A stretch of 64,000 nucleotides of DNA from Hyphomicrobiales bacterium (GTDB taxonomy: Bacteria; Pseudomonadota; Alphaproteobacteria; Rhizobiales; JACESI01): positions 310,001-374,000 of the forward strand of contig JBDXGY010000006.1 in NCBI GenBank assembly GCA_039989895.1, given 5' to 3'. Below, one piece after another: positions 31,332 through 40,288 of the stretch (position 1 is its first letter; every line of letters begins with the position of its first letter). The translations under genes and the position numbers were made by a program. The notes under the pieces are model-generated. The model ran no database searches, was not told where the DNA came from, and saw nothing but the letters and a program-made list of their open reading frames with translations.

Positions 31332-32477
31332 ATGGAATTTGCCTTATCTGAAGAACAAAGCGCCGTATTTGATATGGCGCGAGGCATTGCTATGGATAAA
31401 ATTGCGCCTTTCGCACAGGAATGGGAAGAGAAAGAACATCTTCCACGAGCCGTTTTCAAAGAACTTGGCGAACTTGGTATGGCATCCATTTACATTGGCG
31501 GCGATTATGGCAGCGATTTATCGCGTCTTGATGCAACATTGATTTTCGAAGGCCTGTCCTATGGCTGCGCTTCCACGGCCGCATTTTTGTCTATCCATAA
31601 TATGTGCACATGGATGGTTTATGAATATGCGCAAGATGCCGTGAAAGAAAAGTGGCTTGAGAAAATGGCAAGCGGTGAGGCGATTTGTTCGTATTGCCTT
31701 ACAGAACCTGGCAGTGGCTCGGATGCGGCTGCACTTCGAACCACGGCTGCAAAAAAAGATGACGGTTTTATCTTGAATGGCACGAAGGCTTTCATTTCTG
31801 GCGGTGGATATTCTGATCTTTATTTAGCGATGGTGCGCACGGGTGAATCTGGCCCCAAAGGTATTTCAGCTCTACTCATAGAAGGTGGGAGCGAAGGCCT
31901 CAGCTTTGGTGCGAACGAGAAGAAAATGGGTTGGCGAAATCAGCCAACAACCGAGGTGCAATTTGATGATTGCAACGTGCCGCTTGATGGTTTGTTGGGC
32001 GAAGAAGGAGAAGGGTTTTCCTACGCGATGATGGGTCTTGATGGGGGGCGTCTCAATATTGCGGCTTGCTCCCTTGGCGCTGCTCAGTCGGCACTCGATA
32101 AGTCCGTTAGATATATGGGTGAACGCAAGGCGTTCGGAAAAACACTCGATCAGTTTCAAGCGCTTCAGTTCAAACTTGCTGAGATGGAGATCGAGTTGCA
32201 GGCGGCAAGAGTTTTTTTGCGCCAAGCTGCATGGAAATATGACAACAAAACACAAGACGCGAGCAAACACTGCGCGATGGCCAAGAAATTTGTCACCGAC
32301 GTTTGTTTCAAGGTCGCTAATGATGCCCTGCAATTGCATGGGGGGTATGGTTATTTGTCTGATTTTGGCATTGAGAAAATTGTGCGAGACCTGCGCGTGC
32401 ATCAAATCCTTGAAGGTACGAATGAAATTATGCAACTCATCGTTTCTCGCGCACTTTTGAAAGAAGAGAAGTTGTGA
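31332..32477 (+). CDS. Isobutyryl-CoA dehydrogenase-like acyl-CoA dehydrogenase
   Basis: A 381-residue FAD enzyme. The family motifs CYCLTEPGSGSDAAALRT (FAD/substrate) and LHGGYGYL...RDLRVHQILEGTNEIMQLIVSR are present, with the catalytic Glu in EGTNE. GGGAGAG precedes the chosen ATG by 7 nt. Position before 3-hydroxyisobutyryl-CoA hydrolase, mmsB and mmsA points to isobutyryl-CoA to methacrylyl-CoA in valine breakdown; short-branched-chain substrates are the alternative. Confidence 0.88.
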   Translation: MEFALSEEQSAVFDMARGIAMDKIAPFAQEWEEKEHLPRAVFKELGELGMASIYIGGDYGSDLSRLDATLIFEGLSYGCASTAAFLSIHNMCTWMVYEYAQDAVKEKWLEKMASGEAICSYCLTEPGSGSDAAALRTTAAKKDDGFILNGTKAFISGGGYSDLYLAMVRTGESGPKGISALLIEGGSEGLSFGANEKKMGWRNQPTTEVQFDDCNVPLDGLLGEEGEGFSYAMMGLDGGRLNIAACSLGAAQSALDKSVRYMGERKAFGKTLDQFQALQFKLAEMEIELQAARVFLRQAAWKYDNKTQDASKHCAMAKKFVTDVCFKVANDALQLHGGYGYLSDFGIEKIVRDLRVHQILEGTNEIMQLIVSRALLKEEKL

Positions 32478-33505
32478 TGGATGATGCACAGGTTCTGACG
32501 CAAATCATTGGCAAGGCCGGACGTATAACGCTCAACCGTCCAAACGCACTGAACGCATTGAGTTACCATATGGTACTTGAGATTAAAAAGGTGCTTTCAG
32601 CTTGGATAGATGATCCTGCCGTCTCGCTCATAATCATCGAGGGTGTGGGTGAAAAAGCCTTTTGCGCTGGTGGTGATATTGAAGATATTTATAATGCGGG
32701 TAGAAACGGTGACTATGCCCATGGCCTCAATTTCTGGCGTGACGAATATAGCCTCAACTCCATTATCGCCAATTATCCAAAGCCCTATGTCGCGTTCATG
32801 CATGGTTTTGTCATGGGTGGTGGTGTCGGTGTCTCGACACACGGGTCTCATCGCATTGTCTGCGAGACAACAAAGATCGCCATGCCAGAATGCGGTATTG
32901 GCCTGATACCTGATGTAGGGGGAACGCACTTGCTTGCAGAAGCCCCCGGGCATCTTGGGGAGTTCGCCGGCCTTACAGGTTTGCGTATGGGGGCTGCTGA
33001 CGCGCTTTATACCGATTTTGCAGATTACTTCGTGCCGATTGATAAATGGGAGATGTTGAAATCTCTTTTGTCGGATAGCGGCGATGTTGGGGTCATCATA
33101 AGATTCGCTGAAAACGCGGCTGAGGGAAGCTTTCAAGCCATAGAGCATGAGATAAATGCCGCCTTTAAAGGTGATACGGTTCAAGCTATCATCAATGCAC
33201 TTAGCGAGCTTGATGCGCCTTGGGCTGAAAAGGCGCTCAGGGATATCTCCCGTGCATCGCCGTTATCGCTTTTATGTACGTTGAGATTGATCCGAACTGC
33301 GCGTCAGAACAATAACCTTGAAACCGCACTTGAAAACGAACTACGGTTCACGGCACGAGCAGTAGAGCAGGGTGAATTTCTTGAAGGTATCCGCGCGGCA
33401 ATTATTGAGAAAGACCGTAATCCAAAATGGCAATATATGACTTTGGAAGATGTGCCTGACGCATTGCTTGAAAAAATGTTTGAGCCTCTCAGTGGTGAAG
33501 GCTAG
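32477..33505 (+). CDS. 3-hydroxyisobutyryl-CoA hydrolase / enoyl-CoA hydratase family
   Basis: A 342-residue crotonase-fold protein. Oxyanion-hole segments are KAFCAGGDIEDIYNAG and HGFVMGGGVGVS; MPECGIGLIPDVGGTHLL carries the Glu/Asp pair seen in HIBYL-CoA hydrolases, and the length (about 340) fits the hydrolase branch better than hydratases. Its ATG overlaps the acyl-CoA dehydrogenase stop (TGATG). It releases free 3-hydroxyisobutyrate, the substrate of mmsB downstream. Confidence 0.88.
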   Translation: MDDAQVLTQIIGKAGRITLNRPNALNALSYHMVLEIKKVLSAWIDDPAVSLIIIEGVGEKAFCAGGDIEDIYNAGRNGDYAHGLNFWRDEYSLNSIIANYPKPYVAFMHGFVMGGGVGVSTHGSHRIVCETTKIAMPECGIGLIPDVGGTHLLAEAPGHLGEFAGLTGLRMGAADALYTDFADYFVPIDKWEMLKSLLSDSGDVGVIIRFAENAAEGSFQAIEHEINAAFKGDTVQAIINALSELDAPWAEKALRDISRASPLSLLCTLRLIRTARQNNNLETALENELRFTARAVEQGEFLEGIRAAIIEKDRNPKWQYMTLEDVPDALLEKMFEPLSGEG

Positions 33506-33535
33506 CAATTTAGGTGAGTACTTAAGGAAAGAAAA

Positions 33536-34411
33536 ATGGCAAAAATCGGTTTCATTGGTCTTGGTAATATGGGTGCGCCCATGGCTAAAAATCTCGTCGC
33601 TGCTGGTCATGATGTGACTGGCTACGATGTCAGTGGCCTTGATGTGGAAGGCGTTGTAAGCGCTACAAGTGCGGCTGAAGCGGCAAGTGGCAAAGATGTG
33701 GTTGTTACGATGTTGCCGAATGGTGCCATTTTGCAAAGCGTATACGATGAAATTGTACCGGCTGCCAAAGTGGGCGCCTTGTTGATCGATGGCTCAACTG
33801 TTGATGTTGAGAGCGCAAAAATTGCCCATGAAGCTGCAGCTAAAGCGGGTCTTCTTTCTGTTGATGCGCCGGTCTCTGGTGGTGTAGGTGGTGCGGAAGC
33901 TGGAACATTGACGTTCATGGCGGGTGGATCAAAAGCATCAATTGCCGCTGCCACTCCTTATTTAGAAATAATGGGGGCAAAGCTCGTTCACTGTGGTGAG
34001 GGTGGTGCGGGGCAGATGGCAAAAATCTGCAACAATATGGTGCTTGGTATATCCATGATTGGTGTTTGCGAAGCTTTCAATATGGCTGATAAACTAGGTC
34101 TTGAAAGACAGGCGATGTTTGATGTTGTCTCTACATCATCAGGTTCATGCTGGTCGATCAATACCTATTGTCCCGCGACAGGTATTGGACCAACAGCTCC
34201 CTCAGACAATGATTATAAACCCGGCTTTGCCGCCGACTTGATGTTGAAAGATCTCAATCTCTCACAACAGGCTGCCAAGATGGTCAACGCTGCAACCCCC
34301 ATGGGCGCGCGTGCAACAGAAATCTACGATGATTTTGTCAACAATGGTGGTTCAGGAAAAGACTTTTCAGCCATTCTTTTAGAACTGTCAAAAATGACGC
34401 GAAACGCCTAA
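33536..34411 (+). CDS. mmsB: 3-hydroxyisobutyrate dehydrogenase
   Basis: A 291-residue NAD-dependent beta-hydroxyacid dehydrogenase giving methylmalonate semialdehyde. It has an N-terminal Rossmann motif GFIGLGNMGAPMAKNL, the substrate motif DAPVSGGVGGAEAGTLTFM and the catalytic Lys in GGAGQMAKICNN. AAGGAAAG precedes the ATG. It is the third gene of the valine cluster. Confidence 0.93.
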   Translation: MAKIGFIGLGNMGAPMAKNLVAAGHDVTGYDVSGLDVEGVVSATSAAEAASGKDVVVTMLPNGAILQSVYDEIVPAAKVGALLIDGSTVDVESAKIAHEAAAKAGLLSVDAPVSGGVGGAEAGTLTFMAGGSKASIAAATPYLEIMGAKLVHCGEGGAGQMAKICNNMVLGISMIGVCEAFNMADKLGLERQAMFDVVSTSSGSCWSINTYCPATGIGPTAPSDNDYKPGFAADLMLKDLNLSQQAAKMVNAATPMGARATEIYDDFVNNGGSGKDFSAILLELSKMTRNA

Positions 34412-34451
34412 TTTATTTATTTAAGCTGCCAGTCAGCCAAGGGAGAAGAGC

Positions 34452-35948
34452 ATGAAACAAATCGGACACTACATAAACGGTAAGGAAGTTGCCGGAAGCG
34501 GTCAAACGGCTGATGTTTTTAATCCCGCAACAGGCGAGATCAGTGCACAGGTAGCTCTAGCGACGCCACAAGAGATGGCAGATGCCGTTGCAAAGGCAAA
34601 AGAAGCGCAACCAGCGTGGGCCGCAGTTAATCCGCAGCGCCGCGCTCGCGTTATGATGAAATTCGTCGAGCTTCTGCACCGCGATATGGAAAAACTGGCA
34701 GTTGCCTTGTCCCATGAACACGGCAAAACGATTCCTGATGCTAAAGGTGATATCATCCGTGGTCTTGAAGTGGCGGAATTTTGTTTCGGTGCGCCGCATC
34801 ATCTCAAGGGCGAATATACCGATGGGGCTGGGCCGGGCATAGATATGTATTCCATGCGTCAAGCACTTGGTGTTGTCGCTGGCATCACGCCGTTCAATTT
34901 CCCTGCCATGATCCCAATGTGGAAGTTTTGTCCTGCAATCGTGTGCGGCAATGCTTTTATTCTAAAGCCTTCAGAACGTGACCCTTCTGTTCCAATGATG
35001 CTTGCAGCTTTGATGACAGAGGCTGGTGTTCCTGATGGTATTTTGCAAGTGGTCAATGGCGACAAGGGTGCGGTGGATGCTATTCTTGACCATAAAGATA
35101 TCGAGGCTATCGGTTTTGTCGGGTCGACACCAATCGCGGAATATATTTATTCCCGTGGTTGTGGCAACGGGAAGCGTGTTCAATGTTTTGGTGGAGCTAA
35201 AAATCACGCCATCATCATGCCTGATGCTGATATGGATATGGTGACGGACGCTATGATTGGTGCCGGCTATGGTGCAGCAGGGGAGCGGTGCATGGCGATC
35301 TCTGTGGCGGTGCCTGTTGGCGAAGACACGGCCAATCGTTTCATCGAGCAGATGATCCCGAAAGTCGAAGCGCTGAAAATTGGCCCCTATACGGCAGGCG
35401 ATGATGTTGACTTCGGCCCTCTCGTCACCGCTGACGCAAAGACCCGCGTGAATGGACTGGTTGAAAGCGGCATCGAGCAAGGTGCTACACTGGCCGTTGA
35501 TGGTCGTGGCTTCTCAATGCAGGGCTATGAAGATGGTTTTTTTGTCGGGGCTTCCTTGTTTGATAATGTCACCAAGGATATGGACATCTATAAAACAGAA
35601 ATTTTCGGTCCGGTTTTATCAACCGTGCGGGCTAAAGATTATGAAGAAGCGATGAAGCTGACTATGGAGAATGAATATGGCAATGGCGTTGCGATGTTCA
35701 CGCGCGATGGTGATGCCGCCCGCGATTTTGCAAACCGCATCAATGTAGGCATGGTGGGTGTCAATGTGCCTATACCCGTACCGCTTGCCTATTATACCTT
35801 CGGTGGTTGGAAAGCCTCTGGCTTTGGAGATTTAAACCAACACGGTCCCGATGCGTTTCGTTTTTATACAAAGACGAAAACAGTGACCAGCCGTTGGCCA
35901 TCAGGTGTAAAAGAAGGCGCTCAGTTTGTTATTCCAACAATGAAATAA
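34452..35948 (+). CDS. mmsA: Methylmalonate-semialdehyde dehydrogenase (acylating)
   Basis: A 498-residue CoA-acylating aldehyde dehydrogenase making propionyl-CoA from methylmalonate semialdehyde. The active Cys lies in GAAGERCMAIS near residue 280, with MmsA-type features such as GITPFNFPAMIPMWK and the terminal KTVTSRWP. GGGAGAAGAG precedes the ATG. It ends the valine operon; only one base separates its stop from that of the convergent TRAP binding protein gene. Confidence 0.94.
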   Translation: MKQIGHYINGKEVAGSGQTADVFNPATGEISAQVALATPQEMADAVAKAKEAQPAWAAVNPQRRARVMMKFVELLHRDMEKLAVALSHEHGKTIPDAKGDIIRGLEVAEFCFGAPHHLKGEYTDGAGPGIDMYSMRQALGVVAGITPFNFPAMIPMWKFCPAIVCGNAFILKPSERDPSVPMMLAALMTEAGVPDGILQVVNGDKGAVDAILDHKDIEAIGFVGSTPIAEYIYSRGCGNGKRVQCFGGAKNHAIIMPDADMDMVTDAMIGAGYGAAGERCMAISVAVPVGEDTANRFIEQMIPKVEALKIGPYTAGDDVDFGPLVTADAKTRVNGLVESGIEQGATLAVDGRGFSMQGYEDGFFVGASLFDNVTKDMDIYKTEIFGPVLSTVRAKDYEEAMKLTMENEYGNGVAMFTRDGDAARDFANRINVGMVGVNVPIPVPLAYYTFGGWKASGFGDLNQHGPDAFRFYTKTKTVTSRWPSGVKEGAQFVIPTMK

Positions 35949-35949
35949 C

Positions 35950-36981
35950 TCATTTTGCGTCGTCATATGCCTGACTTTCCTTGATGATGAAATCAATGGC
36001 GTCCCTTGCATCTAATCCTGCTTGGGACGCTTTTTTCATCACACGCTCTCGCGCACTATTCGCGATTTTGTCAAAATATATCATATCATTGCTTGATGCT
36101 TTGGTGATTTTGTTTTTTTCGCTCGCGCGTGTCGCAGCGCGGCCAATCGCATCGCTTTGATCCCATATCTGGCCTGCCATTTGAGAGAGCGCCTCACCAA
36201 GAACGTCGCTGTCTAAAGTTTTGCGAATATCTTCGGGCAGGGCATTAAAGCGTGCCGCGTTCATGACTAAGGCATAGGGGCCGCGTGAAAAGCCGCCGGG
36301 CACTTCATAGACGTAAGGTACTTTTTCATTCAGTGAAAAGTTGCGCCTGCCTTCAAGCGGCATCAGCAGGCCATCGATGGTTTTAGCTTTGAGTGCATCT
36401 TTTATGTGTGATGTTGGCACATGCAAACTTTTAGCACCAAAGGCCGATGTAAGGACATGTGACGCGTCCCCTGATACTCTAAGCCTAAGGTCTTTGATGT
36501 CTTTGAGCGTATCAATAGGCTTGCTTGAATGAATCTGGAGCGGACCATCAACCATCAGGCCTAAAAGCTTGAGACCTTTATAGTCATTTTGATCCTTTAA
36601 ATATTTCTCATAGGTTCGCCAGTACGCGACAGACAGAGCTTCAGCGCTAGCTCTAAATCCTGGAAGGGCAACAAGGCTGGCTGTCTTGAATCGGCGTGGA
36701 TAATAGCCCTGGAAAACCCAACTAATATCGGCCTCGCCTTTTTCAATCAACGATAACTGTTTAGAGGCCGGCGCAAGGTGATAAACAATTTTAGCGCTCA
36801 ACCGGCCTTTTGAGGCGCTCTCTAATTTCTTGATAAAATTCGGCCATAGTCTGGAATTAATACTGTGGCTTGGTGATGCCCAACTGGAGATGATTAATGT
36901 ATGATCAGCCGATTTTGCTGCATCAGCGCTTAAAGCGATGAACATCGTGAAAAAAAATGTAGTTAGACAGTGCAGCCGCAT
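35950..36981 (-). CDS. Orphan TRAP-type solute-binding protein
   Basis: A 343-residue periplasmic receptor of the DctP family with a signal peptide of about 22-25 residues (FFFTMFIALSADAAKSADH). Recognisable segments are LIISSWASPSHSINSRLWPNF and LKDIKDLRLRVSGDASHVL, where the Arg that contacts carboxylate ligands is expected. No dctQ or dctM genes adjoin it, so it must use permeases encoded elsewhere or act as a sensor/receptor. The ligand is unknown. It is not closely similar to the dctP at 25 kb by eye. Confidence 0.75.
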   Translation of the reverse strand: MRLHCLTTFFFTMFIALSADAAKSADHTLIISSWASPSHSINSRLWPNFIKKLESASKGRLSAKIVYHLAPASKQLSLIEKGEADISWVFQGYYPRRFKTASLVALPGFRASAEALSVAYWRTYEKYLKDQNDYKGLKLLGLMVDGPLQIHSSKPIDTLKDIKDLRLRVSGDASHVLTSAFGAKSLHVPTSHIKDALKAKTIDGLLMPLEGRRNFSLNEKVPYVYEVPGGFSRGPYALVMNAARFNALPEDIRKTLDSDVLGEALSQMAGQIWDQSDAIGRAATRASEKNKITKASSNDMIYFDKIANSARERVMKKASQAGLDARDAIDFIIKESQAYDDAK

Positions 36982-37055
36982 TTCAACACCTTTCGATGTT
37001 AATAATTCTCTTTATCAATTGCTCACGGGTCAATTCACATTGTGAAGAGGTGGCT

Positions 37056-37640
37056 TTATTCCTCAGCCTTTTTTCTTTCGGCGATTTTGGCTTGCCTAAG
37101 CTGAAGTTTCTCGATCACGGCATAGACTTTTTCAGGCTCGGGTAGTCCGCGGAAGGTGAAGCTGCCATCTTCAACGCCCCATTTATTCCAGTTTTTAAAT
37201 ATAGATTTCTTCTCCATAAAAGTAATCGCACCAAGTTCACCCTGTGCGATATCTATTTTCATGGTTGGTAAAATGGGAAGGTGATCCAGCTTTTTGCCAA
37301 ATGCCGATCTTGCGATGAAGGCTCGCTTGTTGGATATCGCGTAAATGGTATGTCTGCGGATATAACTGTCCATAATCCAGCGCCCAATCGTGAAATAGAC
37401 CGCACCGCCAATCAAGAGAAACAATGCCCACAAAGGCAGGCCCTGAAAGAAGCGCACCAGAACAAGCGCTCCCTCGTCAAAACTCTCGTTGTAAAAATAG
37501 ATCAAAAATAACACCCAAAGGACGGCAAGAATGAGCCTATATTTATCACCGAGACTCATCAGGAAGATACGAGTGTCTGGCTGGCCTTCCCAAAGAAGCT
37601 TCTCGCCATCATAAAAATAGTCGGACCAACCGTTATTCAT
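37056..37640 (-). CDS. Membrane protein with PH-like domain
   Basis: 194 residues. Two hydrophobic segments (LILAVLWVLFLIYFY and LPLWALFLLIGGAVYFTIG) are followed by a domain beginning RRHTIYAISNKRAFIARS, which resembles the bacterial PH (YdbT/bPH) pattern of membrane stress proteins. The N-terminal GEKLLWEGQPD is also typical of that group. The precise role is unknown. It stands alone. Confidence 0.6.
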   Translation of the reverse strand: MNNGWSDYFYDGEKLLWEGQPDTRIFLMSLGDKYRLILAVLWVLFLIYFYNESFDEGALVLVRFFQGLPLWALFLLIGGAVYFTIGRWIMDSYIRRHTIYAISNKRAFIARSAFGKKLDHLPILPTMKIDIAQGELGAITFMEKKSIFKNWNKWGVEDGSFTFRGLPEPEKVYAVIEKLQLRQAKIAERKKAEE

Positions 37641-37831
37641 TCATGCACTCGCAGTTCTTAACCAAAAAGCTATCCTTTCCCATATCCTTCCCGCGCTTGT
37701 TTCGCAACAAAACCACGACTTTTGATAGCCCTATCATGTCATTAAACAAAAAATCGCGATGATTTGACTTCCCACATTCAATTTGTCCGCTTACGATTAT
37801 ACTATTGTGAACGCTCAATAAGGATATGATT

Positions 37832-38446
37832 ATGGCAATTGGTTTGATGAAAAAGGGTGCGCTTTGGTTGGTTGCTGCAGGCCTGTGCACCTCTGTCGCT
37901 TTGATATCCAATAGCGCTTTGAGCCTAACGGCAGAAGATGGTAAACCCGCAAATCCCGCACCGCCACCACCGCAAGTGAGCCGTGAGGGCAACATGACGC
38001 TTGATCAGATACGTTCTATTGTTAAGCGTCTTGATGAAAATGCCAAAGAACCACGCGCTGGAGCCCTATCGTTTGTTGTGAATGATTTCCAAGTTGCGCT
38101 TTTCAGTTCAGTACGAATGAATCGTATGCGGGTTATGGTGCGTATTCGTAGCGCTGAAGGAATTACCAAAGAAGACTTACTCAGGATCGCGCAGGCTAAT
38201 CTCGATTCAGCCCTTGATGCCAGATATGCTATCGGTCAAGGTATTTTATGGGCGACATATATTCATCCGCTTTCTAGCCTCCATCCAAAACAGTTTATTG
38301 AAGCAATCGGATCAACAGTCAATTTGGCTGCAAATTATGGGACTACTTACTCATCAGGCCAGCTTTTCTTCGGCGGTGGTGACAGCCGTGGGATTATTGG
38401 TCGTAAGCTAATTGATGAATTAATAAAGAAAGGCCAGCCGATATAA
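37832..38446 (+). CDS. Exported hypothetical protein
   Basis: An unrecognised 204-residue protein with a signal-like N-terminus (MKKGALWLVAAGLCTSVALI) within the first 30 residues and then a Pro-rich linker (NPAPPPPQ). The remainder is mixed alpha/beta with segments such as FVVNDFQVALFSSVRMNRMR and ILWATYIHPLSSL, faintly reminiscent of small YbjN/secretion-chaperone folds. That resemblance is not firm. I use the second ATG because AGGA lies 7 nt before it. Confidence 0.55.
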   Translation: MAIGLMKKGALWLVAAGLCTSVALISNSALSLTAEDGKPANPAPPPPQVSREGNMTLDQIRSIVKRLDENAKEPRAGALSFVVNDFQVALFSSVRMNRMRVMVRIRSAEGITKEDLLRIAQANLDSALDARYAIGQGILWATYIHPLSSLHPKQFIEAIGSTVNLAANYGTTYSSGQLFFGGGDSRGIIGRKLIDELIKKGQPI

Positions 38447-38584
38447 TTCTGCCTAAATTTTAAGCAGATCATTGAGTTATATACACTTATTTCTATTTTT
38501 ATGAGGAAAAAACCCGCAGGCTCCTTGATGTTGCTTAGAGATTAAGCATCATGCTCCCACATTTAAAATTTGTGGAGAGTTTCA

Positions 38585-39793
38585 ATGATTGATAGTGGCG
38601 ATACCGCCTGGATTTTAACAGCAACAGCGCTTGTGCTGTTTATGACCTTGCCTGGGCTTGCGCTTTTTTATGGCGGCTTGGTGCAAGCTAAGAACCTGCT
38701 TTCTGTGCTGATGCATTGTATTGCGATTGCTTGCCTCGCCTCTGTTTTGTGGGTTGTGGTTGGTTATTCACTGGCTTTTGCAGAAGGCTCCGCATGGGTT
38801 GGTGGGCTTTCCAAAATGTTCCTGAATGGCGTCGAGCGTGGCACTGAATCTGGGACAATCCCTGAAACGCTTTTCGTCACCTTCCAGATGACGTTTGCAG
38901 TCATAACACCGGCGCTTATTGTTGGTGCTTATGTTGAGCGGATTAAATTTTCCGCTGTGCTTATTTTTTCCGGCATCTGGCTATTAGTTGTTTACGCCCC
39001 CGTTACTCATTGGGTTTGGGGCGGCGGTTGGCTCGCTGAAATGGGCGTCCTCGATTATGCTGGTGGCATTGTTGTTCACGTAACAGCTGGTGTCTCTGCT
39101 TTGGTTATCGCATGGCAGCTAGGAAGCCGCGATGGCTTCCCTGATAATGTTAAACCACCTCATGCACCTTGGATGGTGATGGTCGGTGCTGCTATGCTTT
39201 GGGTCGGCTGGTTCGGCTTTAATGCGGGCAGCGCTCTTTCTGCTGGTACTGACGCTGCTATGGCTATGCTTGTAACTCATTTGTCGGCTTCTGTTGCCTC
39301 TCTTGTTTGGATGGTCATTGAATGGGTCCGTTTTGGAAAACCAAGTCTTATTGGTTTTGTAACAGGCACCATTGCCGGTCTTGCAACCATCACACCTGCA
39401 TCAGGCTTTGTCGGTCCTATGGGCGGCATCATGCTTGGCCTTGCTGGTGGTATCGTCTGTTATATTGCGGTTGATATTGTGAAGCGCGTCATGAAGGTGG
39501 ATGACTCACTAGATGTCTTGGCGGTTCACGGTATTGGTGGCGCAACAGGTACATTATTGGCCGCTGTTTTTGTCGCGGAACGGTTTGGCGGCATTGGCCT
39601 TGGTGATACAACAATGGGCAGCCAGCTTGGCGTACAAGCAACGGGTATTGTTGCAACGCTTATTTGGTCAGCATTGGTCACATACATCATCTGCATTGCT
39701 CTAAAAATGACAATCGGTCTTCGGGTCAGCGATAATGACGCTATTGACGGGTTAGATTTTGCTGAGCATGGTGAAAAAGCCTATAATACGTAA
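38585..39793 (+). CDS. amt: Ammonium transporter Amt
   Basis: A 402-residue, 11-helix ammonium channel. Recognisable are GLALFYGGLVQAKNLLS, HVTAGVSALV and LAVHGIGGATGTLL, the last two carrying the twin pore His. There is no signal peptide, as is usual for the short branch. TGGAGAG precedes the ATG by 5 nt. The PII gene follows 27 bp downstream, so ammonium uptake is probably controlled by PII binding. Confidence 0.92.
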   Translation: MIDSGDTAWILTATALVLFMTLPGLALFYGGLVQAKNLLSVLMHCIAIACLASVLWVVVGYSLAFAEGSAWVGGLSKMFLNGVERGTESGTIPETLFVTFQMTFAVITPALIVGAYVERIKFSAVLIFSGIWLLVVYAPVTHWVWGGGWLAEMGVLDYAGGIVVHVTAGVSALVIAWQLGSRDGFPDNVKPPHAPWMVMVGAAMLWVGWFGFNAGSALSAGTDAAMAMLVTHLSASVASLVWMVIEWVRFGKPSLIGFVTGTIAGLATITPASGFVGPMGGIMLGLAGGIVCYIAVDIVKRVMKVDDSLDVLAVHGIGGATGTLLAAVFVAERFGGIGLGDTTMGSQLGVQATGIVATLIWSALVTYIICIALKMTIGLRVSDNDAIDGLDFAEHGEKAYNT

Positions 39794-39820
39794 AACTAAG
39801 CATCGTAAAGGAAACGTAAT

Positions 39821-40159
39821 ATGAAATGGATTACCGCAATCATTCAACCGCATAGACTTGACGCGGTTCGTGATGCACTAACCGAGCTTAGTATTTTGGG
39901 CATGACTGTGACTGAGGTGAAAGGCTTTGGTCGCCAAAAGGGTCATACTGAGGTCTATCGGGGTGCTGAATATCAAATCAACTATGTACCAAAACTCAAA
40001 CTTGAGTTGGCGGTTGATGATAGCGTTGCCGAGAGTGCTGTAGGTGCGATCGCATCAGCGGCACAAACGGGCAAGATTGGCGATGGCAAAATCTTTGTCA
40101 CGGATCTTGAAAACGCTGTTCGTATTCGTACTGGCGAGATGGGTGCAGAAGCGCTTTAG
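39821..40159 (+). CDS. glnK: Nitrogen regulatory protein PII (GlnK type)
   Basis: A 112-residue trimeric signal protein. The T-loop contains Tyr51 in VYRGAEYQINYVPK, the uridylylation site, and the C-terminal signature GKIGDGKIFVTDLENAVRIRTGE is intact. Linkage to amt identifies it as the GlnK-like partner that blocks the channel at high nitrogen. Here it lies downstream of amt, reverse of the common glnK-amtB order. A terminator follows. Confidence 0.9.
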   Translation: MKWITAIIQPHRLDAVRDALTELSILGMTVTEVKGFGRQKGHTEVYRGAEYQINYVPKLKLELAVDDSVAESAVGAIASAAQTGKIGDGKIFVTDLENAVRIRTGEMGAEAL

Positions 40160-40174
40160 CTAAAATAACGATTA

Positions 40175-40212
40175 GGGGTCCTGCGCCATCAATAATACTG
40201 GTGCGGGACCTC
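40175..40212 (+). terminator. Terminator after glnK
   Basis: A 14-bp stem, GGGGTCCTGCGCCA pairing with TGGTGCGGGACCTC with three G-U pairs and a 10-nt loop, followed by ATTTCTTT. Confidence 0.75.
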
Positions 40213-40288
40213 ATTTCTTTGGTACAGATGTTGCCATCAGATAGAGCCTAGTCATTGCGAGCTAGAGAACTCTAAATAAGATTATGTT

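Noticed and set aside
38519-38534. Sigma54 promoter before amt
   Set aside because: GG and GC are 12 bp apart instead of 10, so the element does not fit.
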